Shown here one piece after another: positions 56,177-64,000 of a stretch of 64,000 nt of DNA (its first letter is position 1; each line of letters starts with the position of its first letter). Origin of the DNA: Pseudotabrizicola sp. Its GTDB lineage: Bacteria; Pseudomonadota; Alphaproteobacteria; Rhodobacterales; Rhodobacteraceae. Under the pieces are notes generated by a model. The model was not told the origin of the DNA. It ran no database searches and worked only from the letters and a program-made list of their open reading frames with translations. The position numbers and the translations under genes are program-made. The stretch covers positions 62,001 to 126,000 of the forward strand of contig NZ_JAUXOV010000077.1 in assembly GCF_030684215.1 (NCBI RefSeq), in the 5' to 3' direction.

Positions 56177-56995
56177 ATGCAGACGCCACCCATCCTGACC
56201 GACCGCCCCGCCCTGTTGCGCAATCGCAACCGGGCCACTGAGTTCTTTTTGCAAGACGAGGCGCACGCCGAAGTTCAGGAAAGACTGATCGAGGTTAACA
56301 GAGCCTTTACATCGCCTGCCGTGGTGACAGGTTTTCCGAAACTTTGGCAAGATATCGGCACCCCCGTCGCGGATGATGACCTGCTGGCCCTTACCCCTGG
56401 CGCGCATGATCTGGTGATCCATGCGCTGTGCCTGCACTGGGCGAACGACCCCGTGGGTCAACTTGTGCAGTGTCGCCACGCTCTGCGCCCCGATGGCCTT
56501 TTCCTTGCGCTGATGTTCGGCGGCCAGACCTTGCACGAGCTGCGCGCCTGTCTGGCCGAGGCCGAGGCCGAGATCGCAGGTGGCCTGTCACCCCGCGTGC
56601 TGCCGATGGGCGAAATCCGTGATCTGGGGGGTCTGCTGCAACGCGCGGGTTTCGCCCTGCCGGTCGCGGACAGCTTTACCAAAACGGTGCGCTACCGCGA
56701 TGCACTGCACCTGATGCGCGACCTGCGCCTGATGGGCGAGGGCAACGCGCTTACCGCGCGCCTGCGTCACCCCACCCGCCGCGCCGTGCTGCTGCGTGCT
56801 GCCGAGATTTATCAGACGCAATATGCGGATGCCGAGGGCCGTATCCCCGCCACGTTTGAAATCATCTGCCTCACGGGCTGGGCCCCGCATGACAGCCAGC
56901 AAAAGCCGCTTCGCCCCGGTTCAGCAGTCCAAAGTCTGGCAGATGCGCTGAATACGGCTGAAATGCCGCTGCCCCTGCACCCGCGCAAAGGTTGA
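56177..56995 (+). CDS. Degenerate class I methyltransferase-like protein (BioC/NDUFAF5-like)
   Basis: A 272-aa protein related to BioC and the complex I assembly factor NDUFAF5. The middle part LVIHALCLHWANDPVGQLVQ and CRHALRPDGLFLALMFGG matches motifs around the SAM fold. The glycine-rich SAM loop (DLGCGxG type) expected near residue 50 is missing, being replaced by SPAVVTGFPKLWQDIGT. It may be non-catalytic or bind another ligand. The ATG at 56177 is chosen because earlier in-frame DNA is antisense comF. Confidence 0.8.
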   Translation: MQTPPILTDRPALLRNRNRATEFFLQDEAHAEVQERLIEVNRAFTSPAVVTGFPKLWQDIGTPVADDDLLALTPGAHDLVIHALCLHWANDPVGQLVQCRHALRPDGLFLALMFGGQTLHELRACLAEAEAEIAGGLSPRVLPMGEIRDLGGLLQRAGFALPVADSFTKTVRYRDALHLMRDLRLMGEGNALTARLRHPTRRAVLLRAAEIYQTQYADAEGRIPATFEIICLTGWAPHDSQQKPLRPGSAVQSLADALNTAEMPLPLHPRKG

Positions 56996-57053
56996 CCCCG
57001 GCGAATAAGCCTATATGTCCCGCCTATTACCTGATCAGCCAAGGACGTACGCG

Positions 57054-58154
57054 ATGCTCGATGCCAAGCACGAAATGACCCATGCCACACAGGGCACTGT
57101 CATTGCGCCCGGTCAGGGCCGTCTTGCCCATGCGCCTGTCGACCACCCCCCGGTGCGACAGGCAAAGATCGGTGTTCTGGTGGCCAACCTGGGCACGCCT
57201 GATAATTACGACTATTGGTCGATGCGCCGCTATCTGAATGAGTTTTTGTCTGACAAGCGCGTCGTCGATTACTCGGCATGGCTTTGGCAACCGCTTCTGC
57301 AATTGGTGATTCTTACCAAACGCCCCTTTAGCTCGGGCGCAAACTACAAGCTGATCTGGAATCACGATCGCAATGAAAGCCCGCTGCTGACCATCACCAA
57401 GGATCAGACCCGCAAGATCGCCGAAGGCATCGCCGCCAAATATGGCGATGGCATCATGGTTGATTTCTGCATGCGCTATGGCAACCCGTCTACCGAATCA
57501 AAAGTCCGGGCAATGGTTGAGGCGGGATGCGAGAAGATCCTGTTCTTCCCGCTTTACCCACATTACGCAGGGGCCACATCAGCAACCGCAAATGATGAGT
57601 TTTTCCGCGCCTTGATGAAGGAAAAGCGTCAGCCATCCGTGCGCACGGTCCCCGAATACTTTGACCACCCGCTGTATATCGAGGCCTTGGCGCAATCGGT
57701 TGAACACGCATATGCCGCGCTGGATGCAAAGCCCGATGTGCTGGTCGCCAGCTACCATGGCATGCCCAAACGGTATCTGATGGAGGGCGATCCCTACCAT
57801 TGCCAATGCGCAAAAACCTCGCGCCTGCTGCGCGAGCGGCTGGGCTGGGAAAAGGGCAGCATCGACACCACGTTCCAGTCGGTATTTGGCCCCGAGGAGT
57901 GGTTGAAACCCTACACCGTTGAGCATGTGGCCGAATTGGCAAAGCAGGGCAAAAAGAACATCGCCGTGATGGCTCCGGCCTTTTCGTCCGACTGCATTGA
58001 AACGCTGGAAGAAATCAACGGAGAGATTCGCGAGGCTTTTGAACACGCGGGCGGCGAGACCTTTACCTATATCCCCTGCCTGAATGATGACGACGCCCAC
58101 ATCACCGCGTTGATGGCGGTCATTTCTGAGAACCTCTCGGGCTGGCTGCGCTGA
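57054..58154 (+). CDS. hemH: Ferrochelatase
   Basis: Inserts Fe2+ into protoporphyrin IX in the last step of haem synthesis. The 366-aa protein has GVLVANLGTPDNYDYWSMRRYLNEFLSD near the start and the catalytic His in VASYHGMPKRYL. It also has a C-terminal MAPAFSSDCIETLEEI with the conserved Glu. The ATG at 57054 follows AAGGA. A bidirectional terminator lies 37 bp after the stop. Confidence 0.97.
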   Translation: MLDAKHEMTHATQGTVIAPGQGRLAHAPVDHPPVRQAKIGVLVANLGTPDNYDYWSMRRYLNEFLSDKRVVDYSAWLWQPLLQLVILTKRPFSSGANYKLIWNHDRNESPLLTITKDQTRKIAEGIAAKYGDGIMVDFCMRYGNPSTESKVRAMVEAGCEKILFFPLYPHYAGATSATANDEFFRALMKEKRQPSVRTVPEYFDHPLYIEALAQSVEHAYAALDAKPDVLVASYHGMPKRYLMEGDPYHCQCAKTSRLLRERLGWEKGSIDTTFQSVFGPEEWLKPYTVEHVAELAKQGKKNIAVMAPAFSSDCIETLEEINGEIREAFEHAGGETFTYIPCLNDDDAHITALMAVISENLSGWLR

Positions 58155-58191
58155 CGCAACTTATCATCGCGAAACTTAGGCCAGAAACAGA

Positions 58192-58221
58192 AAAAGGCGG
58201 TGGGATATCCCACCGCCTTTT
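58192..58221. terminator. Bidirectional terminator between hemH and small peptide gene
   Basis: A 30-bp perfect palindrome with core GGCGGTGGGATATCCCACC and flanking AAAA/TTTT on both sides. It serves hemH (plus) and the peptide gene (minus). Confidence 0.93.
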
Positions 58222-58246
58222 CCTTAAAACCGATCCTAGGATCAGA

Positions 58247-58426
58247 TCACTTCGATGCAGCAGCTGCAATGATGAGCAGGAGCAGCAAAGGAACAACAAT
58301 ACCACCAGCCGACGAAGACGTCTGAGCGGCAACAACGGTTGGTTCCATAACAGGTTCCATCATACCACCAGCGTAAGCGGTGGAAGCAGCGACCGTCAGA
58401 GCGGCAGCAAGCGCAAGTTTCTTCAT
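58247..58426 (-). CDS. 59-aa secreted/membrane micro-protein downstream of hemH
   Basis: The ATG at 58426 has a near-perfect GGAGGT ribosome site. The frame encodes a signal peptide (MKKLALAAALTVAASTAYA), AGGMMEPVMEPTVV, a serine patch (AQTSSSAGG) and a hydrophobic helix IVVPLLLLLIIAAAA ending in SK. The stop is 25 bp from the shared terminator. It has the same plan as the 79-aa protein at 47879-48118. Function unknown; shorter than the usual 60-aa cut-off. Confidence 0.8.
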   Translation of the reverse strand: MKKLALAAALTVAASTAYAGGMMEPVMEPTVVAAQTSSSAGGIVVPLLLLLIIAAAASK

Positions 58427-58573
58427 AATAACCTCCAGTTATAGCATACCGCCGAATGTTGCAGAGGCGACGGCATGCACCCAAGACTGTACCTCGTATC
58501 GACTTCATAACCAGCTTGGCACAAGATTTGCAATCTGGCTTGTTGAAGCAGCCTTCGCTTCACCGACTTGTCG

Positions 58574-59179
58574 TCAAATTAGCAACACCTGAGTGCCAAC
58601 TTTCGTCATCGAAAAGAGTTCCGAGATGTGTTCATTATAAAGTCCGACACATCCGTTCGAAGATCGGCGACCGATCTTGCGTGTGTCATGGGTGCCATGA
58701 ATTCGGTAATAGGTCCAGGACAGGTAAAGCGCATGCGATCCCAGTGGGTTGTCAGGCGAGCCGCCCTCCACCACATCGGGCCATTCAGGGTTGCGCTGCT
58801 TCATTGAAGGGGTCGGGCGCCAGCTTGGGGCGACGACCTTTTGCACCACTTCCGTCCGCCCGCGACGGGTCAGATCTTCGGACAGCGGGACTGACGTCGG
58901 GTAAAGCCGATAGGTGCCCTGATCGTCAGACCAATAGTGCAGCGCGCGCGATGTCAGGTCGACAAGAATCGCCCCGTTGCGGGTGCTGTCAAAGTAGTCC
59001 TGCCAACGAAGCATCCTAAAGCTGGAAACATTGTTGCGAACGCTGCCAGTCGCAACGCTGCCATCCATTTCCGTTGATCCGTCCATTGCAAAAGCGGGGG
59101 ACAGTCCGGCCCCAAGGCCGGCAGCAGCGGTTCCCAGAAAGGCCCGCCGGTTCAGTTTGGTCCGATCTTCGACGCTCAT
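58574..59179 (-). CDS. L,D-transpeptidase (YkuD), Tat-exported
   Basis: A 201-aa peptidoglycan cross-linking or lipoprotein-attaching enzyme. The N-terminus NRRAFLGTAAAGLGAG is a twin-arginine-type signal. The catalytic block runs from YYRIHGTHD (about 160) to RRSSNGCVGLYNEHI, with Cys at about 182. The usual Arg after S-x-G-C-I is replaced by Gly, a variant I recall from other Rhodobacteraceae. Divergent from the CAP lipoprotein gene across 177 bp. Confidence 0.9.
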   Translation of the reverse strand: MSVEDRTKLNRRAFLGTAAAGLGAGLSPAFAMDGSTEMDGSVATGSVRNNVSSFRMLRWQDYFDSTRNGAILVDLTSRALHYWSDDQGTYRLYPTSVPLSEDLTRRGRTEVVQKVVAPSWRPTPSMKQRNPEWPDVVEGGSPDNPLGSHALYLSWTYYRIHGTHDTRKIGRRSSNGCVGLYNEHISELFSMTKVGTQVLLI

Positions 59180-59356
59180 ACGAGGTCTCCTGAGATTGAT
59201 TTATTGGGGGATTCATACGCCCATCGGCCAAAACCCGCAAATCAAACCGCCGTCAACCGGCGGAGTCACGCAGAGTTGGGTTTGAAATGCCCATGCAGTT
59301 TAGATACACAGCGCAGGAAACATGATGCCCTCGGGCGGGAACGATCGGAATTCAAG

Positions 59357-59872
59357 ATGAACAGACGCGTGGTTCTGACCCTCGGTGCGGTTGGTCTGCT
59401 TTCAGCATGTGCCCAACAAATGTCGGCGGTGCCGGTCGATGCCAGCGGCCAGCCATTGCCACAGGTCTACAAGATCGCCCCTGGCTCCGAGAATGAGATT
59501 TCATTCCGCCTGCTTGATTCGGTTAACGCGCTGCGCCGCGCCCAAAACGCCCAGCCACTTGCGTTCAATGCCGCGCTGAACGCCGCCGCCGCCACCCATG
59601 CGCGTGATATGGCGGTACAGAATCGTCCTTGGCACTTCGGCTCTGACGGCTCTTCGCCGCTGACCCGCGTGCAGCGTGTCGGCTACACAGGCGGCCTGAA
59701 GGGCGAGCTTATCTCTGAGACATTCGAAACCGAACTGGTCACGCTTGCAGCGTGGATGCGCCAGCCCGAAACCCGCGCCATCATCCTTGATACATCTGCC
59801 CGTGAAATGGGCTTCTCCTGGTATCAAGAGCCAAGCGGCAAGATCTGGTGGTGTGTTGTGACCGGGGGCTGA
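59357..59872 (+). CDS. CAP-domain lipoprotein
   Basis: A 171-aa protein with lipobox LLSAC (Cys18), hence lipid-anchored, and a CAP/SCP domain (about 45-171): LLDSVNALRRAQNAQPLAFN, AAATHARDMAVQNRPWHF (the HxxxM helix with metal-coordinating His) and GFSWYQEPSGKIWWCVV at the end. CAP proteins bind lipids or peptidoglycan or act as proteases; role here unknown. It sits between two L,D-transpeptidase genes. The ATG at 59357 has a weak ribosome site. Confidence 0.88.
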   Translation: MNRRVVLTLGAVGLLSACAQQMSAVPVDASGQPLPQVYKIAPGSENEISFRLLDSVNALRRAQNAQPLAFNAALNAAAATHARDMAVQNRPWHFGSDGSSPLTRVQRVGYTGGLKGELISETFETELVTLAAWMRQPETRAIILDTSAREMGFSWYQEPSGKIWWCVVTGG

Positions 59873-59892
59873 CCCCGGCGGGCACCAAAACC

Positions 59893-60390
59893 TCAGGGTA
59901 GAATCTGAATCGGTGTTCCGTTCTTCACCATCGCATAAATCCGCTCCATTTCCTTGTCGGTCACCGCAATACAGCCTGCGGTCCAGTCGCGACGTGACAC
60001 CGGCCTGCGCGGCCCGCCATGAATGAAGATGTCGCCACCCGGCGATTTGCCCAATGATTTTGCGTATTCGCGGTCAGCCTGATTGGGATAGGAAATGCCG
60101 ATTGAAAGGTGGAATTCCGAATTCGGATTGCGCCGGTCGATGATGTAGGTTCCTTCGGGCGTCCGGCCGTCGCCTTCAAACTCTTTATGCCCAGAAGGCG
60201 CAAACCCAAGCGCAATATCGTATTTTTTCAACACCTTCTGATGATGCAGCAAATACATCTTGCGCGCGCCCTTGTGGACCTGAACCGATGTGACTTCGGG
60301 ACCGTTATATGTTTTAAACTTGCTTTTGTTGCCACAGGCCGCCAGCCCAAAAGCCAACACCAAAAGCACCAATACCCGAAAAACCCACAT
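59893..60390 (-). CDS. L,D-transpeptidase lipoprotein (YkuD)
   Basis: A 165-aa lipoprotein (lipobox GLAAC, Cys19) with the YkuD domain over the rest: VHKGARKMYLLHHQKVLKKY, GDGRTPEGTYIIDRRNPNS, the His in DIFIHGGP (about 127) and the catalytic Cys in RRDWTAGCIAVTDKEM (about 142). The GCIA-type motif is characteristic of the ErfK-like murein enzymes lacking LysM. Convergent with the CAP gene 20 bp away. Confidence 0.92.
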   Translation of the reverse strand: MWVFRVLVLLVLAFGLAACGNKSKFKTYNGPEVTSVQVHKGARKMYLLHHQKVLKKYDIALGFAPSGHKEFEGDGRTPEGTYIIDRRNPNSEFHLSIGISYPNQADREYAKSLGKSPGGDIFIHGGPRRPVSRRDWTAGCIAVTDKEMERIYAMVKNGTPIQILP

Positions 60391-60456
60391 CTGCTCTGCC
60401 CCACTTTTTTGCCCGCATACCGAATTTTCCCGGTTCTGCCTAGCGGGTTTGGCGGC

Positions 60457-61245
60457 TCACTTGCTCACGCCTGTGTCATCACCCTTGGACAGACGCGCCT
60501 CGATCGCTGCCAACCGGGTCAGAACCTCGTCGCGATAAGCGTCAGTTTTCAAGTTGTCTTCGGCAGAGTGGGCGTCTTGCATCGAGTTTACGATCAGGCC
60601 CACCAGCAGGTTCACCACCGCAAATGTGGTGACCATGATGAACGGCACAAAGAACATCCACGCATAGGGGAATGCGTCCATCACCGGGCGCACAATACCC
60701 ATCGACCAGCTTTCCAGCGTCATGATCTGGAACAGAGTATAAGCCGAATTGCCCAAGTCGCCGAACCAATCAGGAAAAGCCCCGCCGAACAGCTTTGTCG
60801 CCATGACAGCGCCGATGTAGAAGATGATCGCCATCAGCAAGAACACCGACCCCATACCGGGCAAAGCAGTGATAAAGCCCTCGACCACGCGACGCAGACG
60901 CGGCGCGACTGAAATCACCCGCAGCACCCGCAGAATCCGCAGTGCCCGCAGCACAGATAGGCCCTGGCCAGCAGGCACCAGCGCCACGCCGACGATCACA
61001 AAATCAAACAGGTTCCAGCCATTGCGGAAATAGCGCAGCCCCTGCGCGTAAAGCTTTGCCGCAATTTCAGCGACGAAAATCGCCAGGCAGATCTTATCCA
61101 ACAGCAGGATCAAACCACCAACCCGCCCCATCACCGCAGACGAGGTCTCTAACCCTAGAATCACCGCGTTGAACAGGATCACGCCAATAATGGCGTTTCT
61201 GACCCATGGGCGATCCAGCCAGTCACCCACATTTTCGCGCGTCAT
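60457..61245 (-). CDS. Voltage-gated sodium channel of NavBac type
   Basis: A 262-aa single-repeat six-helix channel that assembles as a tetramer. S4 has the arginine ladder LRALRILRVLRVISVAPRLR. The pore has the filter TLESWSMG, the NaChBac/NavAb-type Na+ selectivity sequence. S6 (MVTTFAVVNLLVGLIVNSM) leads to a C-terminal coiled coil (YRDEVLTRLAAIEARL). Starts at ATG 61245 or 61248, with AGGAG upstream. Roseobacter NavBac channels are known; a motility or pH role is inferred. Confidence 0.92.
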   Translation of the reverse strand: MTRENVGDWLDRPWVRNAIIGVILFNAVILGLETSSAVMGRVGGLILLLDKICLAIFVAEIAAKLYAQGLRYFRNGWNLFDFVIVGVALVPAGQGLSVLRALRILRVLRVISVAPRLRRVVEGFITALPGMGSVFLLMAIIFYIGAVMATKLFGGAFPDWFGDLGNSAYTLFQIMTLESWSMGIVRPVMDAFPYAWMFFVPFIMVTTFAVVNLLVGLIVNSMQDAHSAEDNLKTDAYRDEVLTRLAAIEARLSKGDDTGVSK

Positions 61246-61280
61246 CATCGTCTCCTGATCCAAGGTTGTCAGGGGATATG

Positions 61281-62501
61281 CTACCGAACGAAGCGGCCCA
61301 CAAGTTCCACATGCGCCGACCAGCGGAATTGATCGACAACTTGTATCCATTCCAGCAAATAACCCGCCTGAACCAGAATCTTTGCATCCCGTGCGAATGT
61401 CACCGGGTTGCACGACACCATGGCAATCACCGGAACCTTGGCTTCTGCCAGGCAGCGCATCTGCGCCTCAGCCCCGGCACGTGGCGGGTCAACAACCACC
61501 CCGGTTACATATTTGAACTCATCCGGCTCAAGCGGACGGCGGAACAGGTCGCGCGCTTCGGCCTTGATCGGCTTAAGTCCTTCGGTATTGCGTGAGGCTT
61601 TGTCCAATGCGGCCACCATGGCCGGGTCACCTTCCACCGCATGCACTTCGGCCCCCTCGGCCAGTGGCAGCGCGAATGTACCAATTCCGGCAAACAGATC
61701 GACGATCTTTTTCTGTGGCCCCAAAGCCTCACGAACCGTCTCTAACAAGGCACGTTCGCCATGCTCTGTGGCCTGCAAGAATGCGCCGGCAGGAGGGGCG
61801 ACTTTGGCTTTGCCAATGGTCTGAATTGGCGTTGCCCGCAGCGCGACCGTTTCGCCGTCCCACGTCAGCCGCGCCAACGCATGCGCTTCGACCACCCGCG
61901 CCAGTTCCAGCCTCAAGGGTCCATCAAGCGGCTTGCCGCCCGTCACCACCACATCCGGCCCGCCCAGTGCGCGTGTCACCATCAGCGCCACTTCCTGCGA
62001 GCGTGATCCTCCAAGACGCACCAACTCTTCCAGCCCCGGCATCGCGGCCATCAGATCGGGATGCACCAGCTGGCAATTCGGGATCTGCACCAAGGCATCC
62101 GACCCGCGGGCATGAAACCCGATCATCGACCCGCCCTTGGTTCGCCGGGCGGCAAATGTCGCCCGCCGCCGCGACCGAGGCGGAGATGTCATAATCGGCC
62201 GGAATGGCGCGTGCAGGCCCTGACCAGCCAGCGCGCCCTCAACGCTCGCAGTCTTCCAATCGGCCACCATGTCGTCAGATGCGTGCTGCATCAGACAACC
62301 GCCACAGGCTCGCGCATGCGAACAGGGCGGCTTGATGCGTGCCGCGCTTGGCGTCACGATCTTTGTGTTGACCAGACGGTCGCCCTCCAGATCGCCCTCA
62401 ACCACCTCGCCGGGCAGCATGCCGGCGACAAAGATCGGCCCGTTTTCGCCTTGGGCGATCCCGTCGCCAAGGTGTCCCAGCCGCTCTATGGTAATGATCA
62501 C
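61281..62501 (-). CDS. 23S rRNA/tRNA uracil-C5 methyltransferase, RlmD/TrmA-like
   Basis: A 406-aa SAM-dependent RNA methyltransferase. The N-terminal TRAM domain (about 1-55, GHLGDGIAQGENGPIFVAGMLPGE) and an iron-sulfur-type set CSHARACGGCLMQH are followed by the SAM loop IVDLFAGIGTFALPLA. The catalytic Cys is in VSCNPVTFARD, preceded by VVDPPRAG. RlmD (U1939), RlmC and TrmA cannot be separated with certainty here. Four bases overlap the ABC exporter gene downstream. Confidence 0.92.
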   Translation of the reverse strand: MIITIERLGHLGDGIAQGENGPIFVAGMLPGEVVEGDLEGDRLVNTKIVTPSAARIKPPCSHARACGGCLMQHASDDMVADWKTASVEGALAGQGLHAPFRPIMTSPPRSRRRATFAARRTKGGSMIGFHARGSDALVQIPNCQLVHPDLMAAMPGLEELVRLGGSRSQEVALMVTRALGGPDVVVTGGKPLDGPLRLELARVVEAHALARLTWDGETVALRATPIQTIGKAKVAPPAGAFLQATEHGERALLETVREALGPQKKIVDLFAGIGTFALPLAEGAEVHAVEGDPAMVAALDKASRNTEGLKPIKAEARDLFRRPLEPDEFKYVTGVVVDPPRAGAEAQMRCLAEAKVPVIAMVSCNPVTFARDAKILVQAGYLLEWIQVVDQFRWSAHVELVGRFVR

Positions 62502-64000
62502 TCTGCCGCTTCCTTTTCATCTGCCCCGATGAACCCGCCCGATTGACGGTTCCAATAGCGGGCATACAGGCCATTTTGCGCCAAAAGCGCTTCATGTCTG
62601 CCTTGTTCGACAATCCGCCCTTCGTCAAGCACCACAATCCGGTCCATCGCCGCGATCGTGGACAAACGGTGCGCAATCGCCAGCACGGTTTTGCCTTCCA
62701 TCACCCGGTCCAGCGCGCTCTGGATATTGGCCTCAACTTCCGAATCCAGCGCGCTCGTCGCCTCATCCAGCACCAGAATCGGCGCATCCTTCACAAAGGC
62801 CCGCGCCAGCGCGATCCGTTGCCGTTGCCCGCCTGACAACTTAACGCCGCGCTCACCCAGAAACGCTGCATAGCCCTTGCGACCGGTATGGTCGATCATC
62901 TGGCTGATGAACCCATCCGCTTCGGCCGAACGAGCAGCGGCAATAATCTCATCCTCGGTCGCATCCGGACGGCCATAGGCGATGTTGTCGCGCGCACTGC
63001 GATTGAACATCGCAGTTTCCTGCGTGACCATCCCGATCTGCCGCCGCAGACTTTCCTGCGTCACATGGCGCACATCCTGCCCGTCAACCAGAACTGCCCC
63101 TTTTTCGCAATCATAGAGCCGCAACAGCATTGCAACCAGCGTCGATTTTCCCGCCCCGCTGGCCCCGACAATCCCCAGCTTTTCCCCGGCGCGAATTGTC
63201 AGGTTCAGGTCTTCGACCCCACCCCGACGACGCCCATAGGCAAAGCTGGCACCGGCAAAAGTGATCTGGCCCTGCACCTTGACCAGATCCACCGCATCCG
63301 ACGCATCGGCCAGATCGTGCGGCGCCGACAGAGTTTTCATCCCGTCCTCTACCTCACCCACCGAAGTATAAATCGACATCAGCGTAAAGCTGACCCAACC
63401 CGACATCTGTGCGATCCGCATCGAAATCGCGCCCGCAGCCGCAATCGCGCCCGCAGTCGCCTGTCCCTGCTGCCACAGCACCACCGTGCCACCAATCAGC
63501 AGCACTGGCAAAACGCCCGCCACGGTCATCAAAGACAGCCGGAACCACGTCGAGATCACCCCGAACTCAAGACTACGCTCGCGGAAAACCTCCATTGCTT
63601 TCAATGCCACCCGGTCCTCAAAAGCGGCATGAGCGAACAGTTTTACCGTCTTGATATTGGTGATCGTATCCACCACCTGCCCGGAAACCATCGCCCGTGC
63701 CGATGCCCGCGCCGCCGAATTCACCCGCACCCGCGGCATAAAAAACCGGATAAGCAGAATGTAAACCACCAGCCACGCCGCCAGCGCCAAGGCAATCCGC
63801 GCGTCAATCGCCACCAGAAACACCACCGACCCTATGACCGAAGCCAGCGCAAAACAGACCGTGTTGATCACCTCGGTCGCCACATCCGTCACCGCCCGCG
63901 CCGCCTGCATCTGCTTTTGCGCGATCCGGCCCGCAAAATCATTGTCAAAGAACGTCACCGCCTGACCCAGCGTCCAGCGATGCAACCGCGACAGCACCAG
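62498..64000 (-). CDS. ABC exporter, fused membrane and ATPase domains (5' end cut)
   Basis: About 500 C-terminal residues of an MsbA/lipid A-type ABC half-transporter; the first helices lie past base 64000. The visible membrane domain (to about residue 250) contains SVVFLVAIDARIALALAAWL and IRFFMPRVRVNSAARASARA. The ATPase has [38 protein letters not shown] and AHRLSTI. Exports lipids, peptides or drugs; substrate unknown. Overlaps the RNA methyltransferase gene. Confidence 0.93.
   Translation of the reverse strand: MVLSRLHRWTLGQAVTFFDNDFAGRIAQKQMQAARAVTDVATEVINTVCFALASVIGSVVFLVAIDARIALALAAWLVVYILLIRFFMPRVRVNSAARASARAMVSGQVVDTITNIKTVKLFAHAAFEDRVALKAMEVFRERSLEFGVISTWFRLSLMTVAGVLPVLLIGGTVVLWQQGQATAGAIAAAGAISMRIAQMSGWVSFTLMSIYTSVGEVEDGMKTLSAPHDLADASDAVDLVKVQGQITFAGASFAYGRRRGGVEDLNLTIRAGEKLGIVGASGAGKSTLVAMLLRLYDCEKGAVLVDGQDVRHVTQESLRRQIGMVTQETAMFNRSARDNIAYGRPDATEDEIIAAARSAEADGFISQMIDHTGRKGYAAFLGERGVKLSGGQRQRIALARAFVKDAPILVLDEATSALDSEVEANIQSALDRVMEGKTVLAIAHRLSTIAAMDRIVVLDEGRIVEQGRHEALLAQNGLYARYWNRQSGGFIGADEKEAAE

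Noticed and set aside
1-64000. Prophage, transposon, toxin-antitoxin or integrated element
   Set aside because: No integrase, transposase, terminal repeats, phage structural genes or abrupt composition change seen; gene content is core Rhodobacteraceae.

Overview
The window is a continuous piece of alphaproteobacterial chromosome, almost certainly from the Rhodobacteraceae (Roseobacter group). The pointers are high-GC codon use, an alphaproteobacterial single-domain RNase D next to lptCAB-hpf-ptsN, a Rhodobacter-type smo/mtl polyol operon, the rimP-nusA-ylxR-infB block, a DUF5928/GT14 protein, YjbF/YjbH and baeRF proteins, and many ATGA stop-start overlaps. I see no insertion sequence, prophage, CRISPR array or rRNA, and no gene-free stretch longer than 300 bases. 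Both ends cut genes: gltB lacks its 3' end on the left, and an MsbA-type exporter lacks its 5' end on the right.

Layout. 1-5.9 kb: gltD, a secreted unknown and gltB (GOGAT), all minus strand, behind three phased operator-like repeats. 6-7.8 kb: uppP and an NDUFA9-like protein. 7.9-12 kb, plus strand: tRNA-Leu(CAG), rnd, lptC-lptA-lptB, hpf, ptsN, with rpoN absent from its usual place between lptB and hpf. 12-19.4 kb: a polyol module of HAD phosphatase, SorC regulator, smoEFGK ABC transporter and mannitol dehydrogenase. 19.3-28.1 kb: a surface-polysaccharide block with a double sulfotransferase, a GT14 branching enzyme, two tandem family 2/92-like glycosyltransferases, galU, cysQ, an ABC-2 export permease and an SH3 protein. 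28.2-32.8 kb: a baeRF release-factor-like protein divergent from dnaK-dnaJ. 32.9-39.1 kb: radC against a convergent secA - unknown - PBP/OmpA fusion set. 39.2-42.1 kb: parvulin PPIase, an ArgJ with an unusual N-terminal extension, MutT, and a 46-codon small ORF. 42.2-47.8 kb, minus strand: rimP-nusA-ylxR-infB behind a promoter and a leader terminator that looks like an attenuator. 47.9-53.8 kb, minus strand: a second exopolysaccharide module (sugar phosphotransferase, CapD/WbpM-like dehydratase, YjbH, YjbF lipoprotein, small Gly/Ala peptide). 53.8-64 kb: MarR, a nitrilase-superfamily amidase, grxC, comF, a degenerate methyltransferase, hemH, a 59-aa membrane peptide, two L,D-transpeptidases flanking a CAP lipoprotein, a NavBac-type sodium channel, an RlmD/TrmA-like RNA methyltransferase and the exporter.

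How the genes work together. Cell-envelope construction dominates: lipid carrier recycling (uppP), LPS transport (lptCAB), two polysaccharide modules, SecA, peptidoglycan L,D-transpeptidases and OmpA-like anchoring. The sulfotransferase with cysQ (which removes the PAP by-product) suggests a sulfated exopolymer; this is inference. The most unusual items are the rimP leader terminator, the ArgJ N-terminal extension, two AGGM micro-proteins missed by usual length cut-offs, the tandem-domain sulfotransferase, the PBP-OmpA fusion, and phased repeats ahead of gltD and radC.
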